The position numbers were made by a program, and so were the translations under genes. Below are positions 55,476 through 64,000 of a stretch of DNA of 64,000 nt, piece after piece. Within the stretch, counting starts at the first letter, position 1, and every line of letters starts with the position of its first letter. The DNA comes from Portulaca oleracea (taxonomy: Eukaryota; Streptophyta; Magnoliopsida; Caryophyllales; Portulacaceae), in the NCBI GenBank assembly GCA_029582165.1, contig CM055868.1:17848391-17912390 (forward strand), in the 5' to 3' direction. Under the pieces are notes generated by a model. That model had not been told where the DNA came from, did no database searches, and worked only from the letters and a program-made list of their open reading frames with translations.

Positions 55476-57007
55476 AAGCTACCCACCTCTAACTACAAGA
55501 ATGATTTGATTGCGACGCAGATAAAAGAATTCATGAATAGTGGAGATGTTATACCAAACTCTCCAGTCCGCATAAGGTTTCTTGGCTCTCTCTCATAAGA
55601 GTATCTAGAGGGCTATAAATATAGTTGCGAAATATCTTTGGGTTCATAGACTTTCAAATGCTTCAAATGAGTAAAAAAAAACTCTAGCCTATATCATCAT
55701 ATTTAAAATCTGCCTTGAATTTGGTTAAGGCATTCTCATCATATACATTACTACGTTGACTTCACCTATATATTATTGTAAGGTTCCATACCTCTTTAGC
55801 AAATTTACAATGAATTTAAGATATGTTCTTTACTATTATCATATAAATGAGAATTCTTATTAGGATTAACTGATACTTCTTTTACCAAATCCACCCCAAA
55901 AAGGAAGGTCTTGCGACAAATTTGCTATAGAAATACTTTCTATTTAGTCATTATGTTTGGGTTCCATATCCATCTATGGTCCCAAGGCCAACGATCGTGC
56001 GAAATATCATGGACAAGCCAGGTCACCAATTTAGTAGAGAAAACTCAATTTCATCAAATTCCCCTACACTAATCTTCCTTAATATCATGCAATGGAATTG
56101 GTATCACTTTAATCATCTCCAAAATCTCAATTTCATTTCTCAAACAAGGTTGGAGGATAGCCATATCTCATAAAGGATTTTCTTCTCACATCAATTGGTC
56201 ATATCTCATAAATGACTATCATCCCACATTAATTGGCCCCCTAAATAGTAACAGTGGGAAAATCTTTCTTTCTATCAAAACTAAGCTTTCAAAAAGCATG
56301 TTTTAAAATCCCCCTACTTCATTTGGAATATTTGGAAAGAATGAAACAATGCGTCTTAATAACTGCATGTTCAGTGTCAATAGGTTCATAACAATAGCCA
56401 ATAATTACTTCGCGGAATGGCAAGCTAGAAGAATATTCTCTGCTACCAACAAGCTGTCTAAGTGATACACTATAACATGGAAGTTGATCCAAGACCGATA
56501 ACATACGACAGTTAATTGAACGGTCACATTTTTCGAGTGGACGACCATTCAATTTGCAACCGTTCAATTAACGGTCGCAAGTAGTGACCATTCAATTATA
56601 ACGATCGCGCTGCTTTTTTAGCTCTTTTCATTCTTATCACTTTCAAGGTTTTTTTAATTACTTTGTGTCCATCTGCTGAGTTAATGTCATTTAATTGATA
56701 TATTGGCCTGACTTCGATTGGAGTAAGTCTCATCTTCTTTTTCTTTTTCTTTTTTTTTGAGTACCATCAATGGGTATGGTTCAGATTGCACTTGTGTGTG
56801 TGTGTGTTTGGGGGGGGGGGGGGGGAGGGAGATGAGGGGAAAACTACAAATTTAGGTTGGTCCACATAACATACCAAACTTAGTTTATATTAGATAAGTC
56901 AATCACTATCAATTTATGACTACCTGGTAAACTTGTAACACTAGTCTAGTTTGATTATGTCAAGTATTCCAAGTTTTGTACGCTTGCTTTTGATTCACTA
57001 CCTCCTA
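55476..57007. other. No gene recognised; GT and poly-G tracts
   Basis: AT-rich. A (TG)n tract at about 56793-56809 is followed by 16 G at 56810-56825. Words such as GACCGTTCAATT and its inverse recur at 56510-56610, suggesting the end of a small inverted-repeat element. The 82-codon frame at 56319-56567 (minus) is not recognised. Confidence 0.4.
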
Positions 57008-58049
57008 TGTTGGGATTCACCCATGATTAAAATGTGCGACATCGGAAAAGTAAAGAGAAAGGACATAGTATATAAGTCAAGTGGACTATTTCTCTTACAT
57101 CAATTGGTTTTAAAATGAAACCTCGCTTAACCTGTGTACCATGGGTCTTGGTTGAAGTGGGCTCCCGCCTTAGACCTCCTCAACAAGTGGTATCAGAGTC
57201 GATAGTTCGTTTAGCTGGGCGCAAGGTGCGGGAAGGGTGGTCCTGTAAAAAATTGTCCATGGACAGGAGCAAGGACCATGACGTTCGCGCGGCTGGGTCT
57301 CCTAAAGCCATAGAGTGGTGGCATGAGACTCAGGTGGAGTAGGGTGCAACTCTGTGGAGTAAGGTGCAGTTGGGACTCTTGAGGCAGAGTGGTGGCATGA
57401 GACTCAGGTGCAATAGGCTACGACTGTGTAGAGTAAAGTGAGTAGGGTTGTTCATTGGTACCAGACTGGATCGAATGGACCGAGGACCGAATTATAGGAG
57501 TAAGCTAGACCGAGGACTGGACTGAAAAAAGTTCGGTCCAGGACTGGACCGACCAAACTTTGTTTGGTTCAGTCCTTGGTCCAGTCCGGACTGGACTATA
57601 CATAAAAAAACCCTATAATTTTAGTAACTTTGATTCATCAGTTCGGTCCACGGGCTAAATCGAGGACCAAACATAAAAATTTCCGGGACCGAGGACTGAA
57701 CCAAACTTCACTCGGTCCAGTCCGGTCCAGTCCCTTTTTCGGTTCGAACTAGACTATGAACATCCCTAAAAGTGAGGCTATGATGGGATCTTGATGGTGA
57801 CTTGAAACCTTGACAAGGAAAATTGAGGCTTCCGAATAAGGGGAGAGACTCATGTATGAAAGGGGAAATTGTTGAAATTCACCCATGAGTAAAATGTTCC
57901 ACTTCGTAAAAAACAAAGAGAAACGACATGGTATATAAGTCAAGTGGACTACTCATCTTAACATTAATTGGTTTTAAAATGAAACCTCATTTAACTTGTG
58001 TACCATGGGTCTTAGTTGAAGTGAGTACCCACCTTAAATATTCCCAATA
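57008..58049 (+). mobile_element. TRIM (terminal-repeat retrotransposon in miniature) with a nested hAT MITE
   Basis: Left LTR 57008-57185 starts TGTTGGGATTCACCC and ends CCTCAACA. It is followed by the initiator-Met primer site TGGTATCAGAGT at 57188-57199. The right LTR, 57870-58049, starts TGTTGAAATTCACCC after the purine tract GAAAGGGGAAA (57859-57868) and ends CCCAATA. The internal part is about 680 bp including the 326-bp MITE, and codes for nothing. LTRs of 178-180 bp and a coding-free interior define the TRIM class. Confidence 0.85.
57443..57768. mobile_element. hAT-type MITE with perfect 8-bp target duplication
   Basis: Starts TAGGGTTGTTCATTGGT and ends ACTATGAACATCCCTA. AAAGTGAG flanks both sides (57435-57442, 57769-57776). 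The interior repeats GGTCCAGGACTGGACCG-like palindromic words. The termini resemble those of the MITE at 23799 in having TAGGG...CCCTA. Confidence 0.92.
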
Positions 58050-58248
58050 GTTTAGTTGTTGCTACTTGTTTTCTTTTTTCAATGAAAGGAAAACAATTTT
58101 ATTAATGAAATATCAATATTAAACAATACTTATAATGAAAACTAGGAATAAATAATTATAGATCTTCCACATACACAAAATTTAATTAGCTTTCAAATAA
58201 TTAGTATAAATAGTGACCTAAATTTTCTTCTGACACTAAACTTAGCTA

Positions 58249-58521
58249 CTCCCTCCTTCCTATATTATCTGTCACTTTAACTAACTTTCTTTTTTCCTAT
58301 AATATCTATCACCTTACAATTCCAATAACACATTAATTACTAATTTATCAAATTATACATCTTTTTCTTCAACTTTTCTCTTTTATTCACCATTTTTCTT
58401 TATTATTCACCATTTTATTCAACCTTTTCTCATTTCCAAGAATACAAATTAATGCAAATTGGAAGTTTTATTGGTTTTGTGAATCATATCTTAAGTGACA
58501 AATAAAATGGGAAGGAGGGAG
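58249..58521. mobile_element. Stowaway-type MITE
   Basis: Starts CTCCCTCCTTCCTATATTAT and ends GGGAAGGAGGGAG, inverted, with TA on both sides (58247-58248, 58522-58523), as in Tc1/mariner-related Stowaway elements. Confidence 0.9.
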
Positions 58522-59321
58522 TATCTTGTATCTTAGTTTCTGGAACACATAAAATTACTCTACTGCTTAAATCTCAAACATCTAACAGACGTCACAAAAT
58601 TGTGCCGATATTAGAATTAGAAGTACGACGGTATGGTACTTGTTAATCCTTCATATTCGACCAAGCCTAAAATTTGCACTTTCGTTGTACAGTGTATAAA
58701 CTATAAAGTATATATACTCTTCAACCTCATATGTCTTTCTTTGTATATGCCAAATAGAAATTCAGTGTTGTTCCGATTGAGAAATCCATTATTTATCAAT
58801 TTTTATCTAAATTTACCAAAATCTATCAAAAAATATCAAATTTTAAAAAATAAAAAAAGTTAATTTTAATATATTGGCGTAAATTTATCAAAAATTACCA
58901 GAATTTATCAAAAATTATCAAAAATTACCAAAATTACCAGAATTTTTATCTAAATTCAGTGTTTTACACGTGAATTTGACAGGCCTTTAGTTGTGTCTTT
59001 TCTGTGTCCACACACTTTCATGCCACCCTCCAAAGCAAAAAAAAAAAGACAGATTTGCATTGTATGTGAAACTTCTACAACGAAAATCTCACGTCTTCTT
59101 TTATTTCGGTCACAAATAATGGTAGCCTGGTAGAGTTTGATGATTATGTGGTCCTCATTACAAAACCCAATTACAACCATAAAAATCAGATATGATATTA
59201 ATCAAGCTAGCCCAAACCAGTAAATCTGAATTTTGTTTCTAAAATAGCATTATCTATTTTCTCCCTTCTCTATTTTACTTCTAATTCATTCTGATTATAC
59301 TTTATTATGTCTAAATTTCAG
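58522..59321. other. No gene recognised; short tandem repeat
   Basis: At about 58795-58950 the phrase 'aaaattaccagaatttatc' recurs with variation. Remaining sequence is AT-rich, with short frames without recognisable content. Confidence 0.45.
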
Positions 59322-59986
59322 TGTAGACACTAAAAAAATCAAAATAGTGTCAAAAGTTGTGGTCGGTCCAAATTAATTAATTTAATTGATTTAAGTGAAA
59401 TTGGCTCAAGCTAGTTAATAAGTCAAAGCTCGACGACTGCTAAGTCAAAGTCGAATCATTCTAAGTCGAGGCCGAGTACTATTAAGTCAAAGTCAAATGA
59501 TAGTCAGTCAACAACCTAAGGTCAAGACATGACGGTACAAAGTCCAGTCAGTCAAGTCACTAATTCTAAGGCCTGACAACTAAAAAAAGGTAAGCCAAAG
59601 CCCAAAGAGAGATCAGTCTCTTCCTATAAATAGACTCTACCTCTTCTCATTAAAGGGATAGAAAAATCAAACTCTCAAGAATCTTCTCTAGAATTAAGCA
59701 ACAAACACTACATTATGTGTCGTTTGTTCAGAGATTCAACACAAACTTGATCGAGATTCAAGCATCGTCCCTCCTTCAAGAAGGCAGCGAGATCGAATCA
59801 GAGGATTTTTTATTTGTTCATCTTGTAACAAATATTATAGAGATTGTACCCAAATTCTTTGAAATCAATACAAATTATATTTGTCCATTATTTTCTTGTC
59901 TTTATTTATTTTAGACTCGAAAATTTGTGGTTACAAATTTATTTTCTTGTCTTTTGACACTATTTTGATTTTTTTTAGTGTCTACA
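59322..59986 (-). repeat. LTR-like unit with 35-bp terminal inverted repeats
   Basis: Starts TGTAGACACTAAAAAAATC and ends with its near-exact inverse (GATTTTTTTTAGTGTCTACA); 35 bases pair with a single extra A. On the minus strand CTCGAGGGGGCAATT precedes the unit, as a polypurine tract would before a 3' LTR, and a gag lies further upstream on that strand. Against this, a TATA box in the plus direction (TATAAATAG, about 59626) is followed by leader-like sequence. I favour the 3' LTR of the minus-strand element, with moderate confidence in orientation. Confidence 0.6.
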
Positions 59987-60771
59987 AATTGCCCCCTCGA
60001 GACTAGATCGTATACACTGTCATGTGTTTAAACACGATCGACGTCTCGACATATTTTTCCATAACTTGTTCTGGCAGACTATTGACTTGATTCATTGTGT
60101 TGTCGATGGATTTTACAAGTCAATACTATAGTGTATCATTTTGACATTGTACTCGCGTTTGAGTTGAAGTACCCAAAGGATTTTTTTCTTTTTTTGGGCA
60201 ACTCAAGCACGATTAGGAAACTTGTATATATATGTTGATTGTTGCTTCTCATCAGAAAGGAAAATAATCATCACATACCTAATTGTGTAGGATTGTACGT
60301 GATTAGTGATTATTCTCATCTTTGTCCACCAATTAAATGGGTACATAAATCTTCCAGGATTGTACACTTGTTGCGGCTTTTTATTATCAATGGCTTACTG
60401 TCATGATATTATCATGCCCACCAATTTAATTGGACAAGGTAAGATATTATCAACGTTTCACCATCCTTTATAACCTCGTGATGTAGAATCCATTAAAATC
60501 CAAAGCATAGTTATTCGCCTTGTAGTCTTCTAATTTCCTCTTCACGTTCCAACATTCTCATCATATTCTCACCTTTTTTTTTTTTGAAGAGGTGCACTTT
60601 GACCTTTGTAATTTATGACACCATTCCAGCAATATTAACAAATTTATTGGAAGATGTAATTAGCTTTACGCCCACAAATGCAATTTTGGTGTTTGATCAA
60701 ACGCCTTTGCCACCATGTTGTTACTTGGATTTTGAAGAGCCTTTCTTTTGTCGTCTTTTTGTAGGTATCAA
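59987..60771. other. Non-coding internal sequence of the minus-strand gypsy element
   Basis: AT-rich, no recognisable domain on either strand. Lies between the polypurine-like tract and the tandem repeats. Confidence 0.4.
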
Positions 60772-61110
60772 GATCCGAGTACCGTCAAAGACAAGGATAA
60801 AGGGATCCGCTTTTGCGTTAGGAGTTTATCTTGTTGGAGGCGATGAGTCGGGTATTTTTTGGAAGACCGAGTACCGCCAAAAACAAGGATAACGGGCTCC
60901 GCTTTTACGCGAGGAGATTATCCTTGTTGAAGGTGATGAGTCGAAAAAAAATTTTAGACCCCGGCACTACCAAAGACAAGGATTACGAGCTCCGCTTTTG
61001 CGTAGAGGAGCTTGTCCTCGTTGAGGTAAGGAGTCGGGAAAATTTTTTTAAGACCCCGGCACTGCCAAAGACAAGGGTTACGAGCTCCACTTTTGCGTGG
61101 AATAGTTTGT
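60772..61110. repeat. Tandem array, four copies, ~92-95 bp period
   Basis: Anchor phrase CCAAAGACAAGG or close variants begins near 60786, 60878, 60970 and 61065, each followed by a CTCCGCTTTTGCG-like word and GAGTCGG. Copies differ at roughly one base in six. Confidence 0.8.
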
Positions 61111-61129
61111 CCTATCTTGGTCAATTGTG

Positions 61130-61510
61130 ACAACTTAGAAGTCTTTTGACTCAAGTGTTCCTTTCTAACGACTCCAAAGTCTTTGATGATGACTCGAGTG
61201 TCTTATGACTTGAGAGTCTTTTTCTTGTGATGACTTGAAAGTCTTTGGTCATTTGATAGACTTGTGAGTCTTGTGTGTCAACTTAGGAGTCTCTTGATTA
61301 GGTTGACTTGGGAGTCATTGGTGGTGACTTGGAAGTCTTTGGTCATTTCATAGACTTGTGAGTCTTGTGTGTCAACTTGGGAGTCTCTTGATGAGATTGA
61401 CTTGAGAGTCATTGGTGGTGACTTGGAAGTCCTTGTGTACTTGGGAGTTTTTTTTTATGATGACTTGGAAGTCTATGACGATCACTTGAAAGTTTTTGTT
61501 TCTTGAGTCT
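61130..61510. repeat. Second tandem array, ~94-bp period built from GACTTGGAAGTCT-like words
   Basis: The phrase GGTCATTT.ATAGACTTGTG occurs at 61247 and 61341. Within each unit the word 'acttgggagtc' or a variant recurs every 20-30 bp, showing a nested shorter repeat. Confidence 0.75.
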
Positions 61511-61559
61511 CTTTTTCTTTTAGGTGACTGTTCTTTGCCCCCTAGGATGCCCTTTCTCT

Positions 61560-62860
61560 TTGCGCACATCGTATCTAGTCAAACTCGTCAGTGTCTTCTT
61601 TATCTAGTGTGATTTTCCCTTCCTTCATTAGCTGCATGACTTTCTCTTTGAATGCTCTGCATTTCTCTAGTGGGTGGCTGACAATCATATGATACTTCCA
61701 ATACTTAGGATTTCTCACTTTTCATACTTCTTCAAGGAGTTTCGGCTCAGGGAGTTCTATGAGTTCCTTCTCAAGGAGTTTGTCCAACATTTCTGGTGCA
61801 TCAGAGTCAGAAAAACAATAGTCATCTTCATCATAGGGTCTCTTCTTGGCATGTCTTCATAAGCAGTTGTGGACACACTATTGTTAGAGTGTTTTCCATG
61901 GTTGGCAATTGTAAACTCCATGTCATGAGCTTGTGTCACCAAGTCTTGAAAATTCTTAGGCTTGTTCACTTGCAAGGCATAGAGTATGTTCCAATTCATT
62001 CCTCGAGCGCACATGTCGACTGCAGAGGTTTCTGATAGACGATCCTTGCACATTAGGGAAAGAGCACGCCAACGGTTGATGTAGTCAACAACTGACTCAT
62101 CACCCCATTGTTTGGTGTTGGCCAATTCTGTCATGCTAACGACACGACTCGTGCTATAGAAACGATTCAGAAACTCCTCCTCCATTTACCCCCAACTATC
62201 TATGGACTCAGATACGAGGTTGGTATACCAGTCAAATGCGGTTCCTTTCAAGGAGCGAACAAATTGCTTTACTAAGAGATCTCCATTTGTGCCAGCATTG
62301 TTGCATGTTTCAACAAAGTGTGCGACATGCTGCTTTGGGTTACCATGTCCATCGAATTGATGAAATTTGGGATGTTGGTAACCACGTGGCATACGAAGAG
62401 TGTTGATTCTCTTAGTGTATGGCCTAGTGTATCTGTGAGTTCTTGGTGAAGCTTCTCCTAATTGATCCTTGAGTGCCTTTGCGATCAAACTTTGGATTTC
62501 TTCTGCAGTCATTGAGATTGTAATTGATAATGGCTTGTCGCCCTTCTTAGACATGTCACTCTCGGCCTCACTTTCACTAGATTCGTTTTCTCCCTCTACG
62601 TCTGAATATTTATTGAGGGACTTTGCTGGTCGTTGCTTTAACTTCTTCTCCAACTTAGCAATCTTTCTATCTTGACGCTTGATTTGCGCATCCTTCTCTT
62701 CACTCTCTTGAGTAAGTTTCTGCAACATAACTTTTATGTTAGCCATTTCTTCTTCTATAGTCACAACTCCTGTAACCATGACTGACATGGTAACAACACC
62801 AAATGACCTTGTTCTACCATGAATTTCCCTTGTCATGCTAGTAACCTTGTGGTTCATCTT
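61560..62860 (-). pseudogene. Ty3/gypsy gag (minus strand)
   Basis: Capsid precursor. Coiled-coil region at about 62770-62640 (EEEMANIKVMLQKL, KRQDRKIAKLEKKLKQRPA), an acidic Ser/Glu stretch, then the capsid core: 'HPKFHQFDGHGNPKQHVAHF' (62370), 'FVRSLKGTAFDWYTNL', 'EEEFLNRFYSTSRVVSM', 'YINRWRALSLMCKDRLSE', 'FQDLVTQAHDMEF'. It ends in a zinc-knuckle-like 'YHMIVSHPLEKC' region (about 61690-61655). An in-frame TAA at 62186-62188 and a frameshift near 61765 break it. No protease or polymerase follows; repeats take their place. Confidence 0.8.
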
Positions 62861-63455
62861 CACATTTGTTGCGAACTCTTCCTTGGACACAAGATTCAAC
62901 TTGGACACGAGATTCGGAAGCATGATTTGTAGATTCACAATACACGCACAAATGGGGAGACTCAACAACATCACACGGAGGAAGATCATAAGAATTTTCC
63001 ACATAACCCCCACCATAAGATTGATCATCAAAATACATGGGGTATTCACATGATTGTTCAGGTAAGGTCTCACAAAAATTTTTCATATATTCCCCACCAC
63101 TAGATTGATCATAAAGATTTTGGGAGTATTCTTGATATGGTATGGCTAAAGTCTTGGAGGGTGGTGCATGAAGAAATTAGAAGCTAGGACTAACACTTTG
63201 TTGCTCAAATTCATAAGAACCCTTAGACAACCATTCAAGTAATTCCCATATTTTTTCTTCCCCTAAAGCGGAAAACCCATAATATTCTAAGAGGTTTCGG
63301 GGCTCATAATTCACACCCTCATTCACAACTCCCAACATATCCAATGTATCATAAAAGATACCATACAATTCACATTGATCACGATAGTCAAGCAATCTAG
63401 CAAAATACCTCCAAAATATTTCATGCTCAAATTGGGGAAATTGGGGACTAGCCAT
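62838..63455 (-). pseudogene. Upstream frames of the minus-strand retroelement
   Basis: 63455-63177 encodes MASPQFPQFEHEIFWRYFA..., an acidic N-terminal protein of the type seen just after the primer site in many gypsy elements. 63086-62838 encodes a second frame with 'VCVYCESTNHASE', possibly a zinc-binding remnant. They may form one broken gag leader with the following gag. Function not known. Confidence 0.45.
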
Positions 63456-63600
63456 ACTTCTCTATATTTTTTTCTTTTTCTTTTTTTTCTTTTTTTTTAT
63501 TTTTCGATATTCAATTTTTTTTTACTACATTTTTTTCTAGAACAATCAAGAAAGCAATAAACTATATACACACAAACCAATAACCTAATCTACCAAATAA

Positions 63601-63623
63601 CATCATCCCGGGCAACGGCGCCA
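63601..63623 (-). other. Primer-binding site, Asp-tRNA type
   Basis: Minus strand TGGCGCCGTTGCCCGGGATG matches the usual TGGCGCCGTTGCCGGGGA. It lies one base after the putative LTR end (ATCGAACA), placing an LTR at higher coordinates. Confidence 0.75.
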
Positions 63624-63624
63624 T

Positions 63625-64000
63625 TGTTCGATTGTAGTTTTTGTGGTTTTAGTAAGTTAGGGTTTGTCGGTCCACGAGGATGGGTGTTAGGCTTGACAAG
63701 GAAATCGGTTTGGGTTTGTGTTTTCTCAATGCGAAAAGCGGTAAATTATGTAAATAAAGCTATTAAGCTAATCTAGACATGCATAATCAAGAAAACAATA
63801 AAAGCATCAAATCAAATAAAGCATGAAATTAAGAAAGCAATTAAAAGCATGGATGAAGAACTAGAATGAACAATGAAATTAATTAGGGAAAATAAATTAT
63901 ACATTTCATGAACACAATCTTCTAATCTTCAATCTACACTTGGATTCCCCCCGAACAAACAAGAAATTGTGGATTGAATTACCAAGGATCCCCAAATTCT
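63625..64000 (-). repeat. 3' end of an LTR, continuing beyond the window
   Basis: Inferred from the primer site at 63601-63623. Read on the minus strand it ends AATCGAACA. It does not resemble the unit at 59322-59986, so the two probably belong to different elements. No gene seen. Confidence 0.5.

Noticed and set aside
59322..59986. Mutator-like MITE
   Set aside because: The 35-bp inverted ends would fit, but no 8-11 bp target duplication flanks the unit, and a purine tract adjoins one end as for an LTR.
1..64000. tRNA or rRNA genes and CRISPR arrays
   Set aside because: No cloverleaf-capable tRNA sequence or rRNA signature was recognised by eye. The regular repeats are a TRIM, a minisatellite and tandem arrays in a plant genome, not CRISPR.

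Overview
The window looks like nuclear DNA of a flowering plant, probably a eudicot with a large, repeat-rich genome. It is AT-rich, has intron-containing genes with standard GT-AG borders, a plant-type serpin, a plastid-targeted membrane protein, and layers of plant retrotransposons (Athila, Tat, Tekay-like, copia, LINE, TRIM) and small DNA transposons (hAT, Stowaway, CACTA). I cannot name the species. Only one gene appears intact: a five-exon gene at 37570-39620 for a plastid membrane protein of unknown function. Nearly everything else is mobile DNA or decayed gene pieces.

Layout. 43-540: tandem TRIM/SMART mini-retrotransposon. About 1.4-3.95 kb: CACTA-like element on the minus strand, of which only the terminus is clear. 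4678-34293: a non-autonomous Athila-like element (truncated 5' LTR, gag, protease, deleted pol, ORF1-like gene, 3' LTR at 32921). Its 5' LTR was hit by a solo LTR on the minus strand (5335-6899). Its ORF1-like gene was hit by a roughly 19-kb Tat-lineage element (11008-30201) flanked by CATCC. The Tat element carries gag, protease, RT, two RNase H domains and integrase on the plus strand. Downstream of these lie two spliced genes on the minus strand, one DUF7745-like (20750-22217) and one plant-mobile-domain-like (22975-26938), each with its own TATA box. A hAT MITE sits inside the second. Just before the right-hand LTR, an 880-bp piece of the Athila host is repeated (27765-28643), which points to a tandem duplication followed by LTR-LTR recombination.

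34.3-40 kb is the remaining host island: a serpin pseudogene (minus), an AAA-ATPase Walker A fragment, and the intact gene. 40.4-52.6 kb: a copia fragment, then a LINE on the minus strand broken by a gag-protease gypsy derivative (43620-47461) and by a 3.76-kb TG...CA element flanked by GGAAC (47521-51284). 52.6-59 kb: hAT and Stowaway MITEs, a LINE RNase H fragment, and a TRIM with a nested hAT MITE. 59.3-64 kb: gypsy remnants on the minus strand, with two arrays of about 94-bp period.

The most unusual signal is a family of small inverted repeats in the Tat element. They share the apical core CGCCTAGG, but their arm sequences differ from copy to copy while mostly remaining self-complementary. 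They lie in the LTRs and in the introns and upstream regions of the antisense genes, never in recognised coding sequence.
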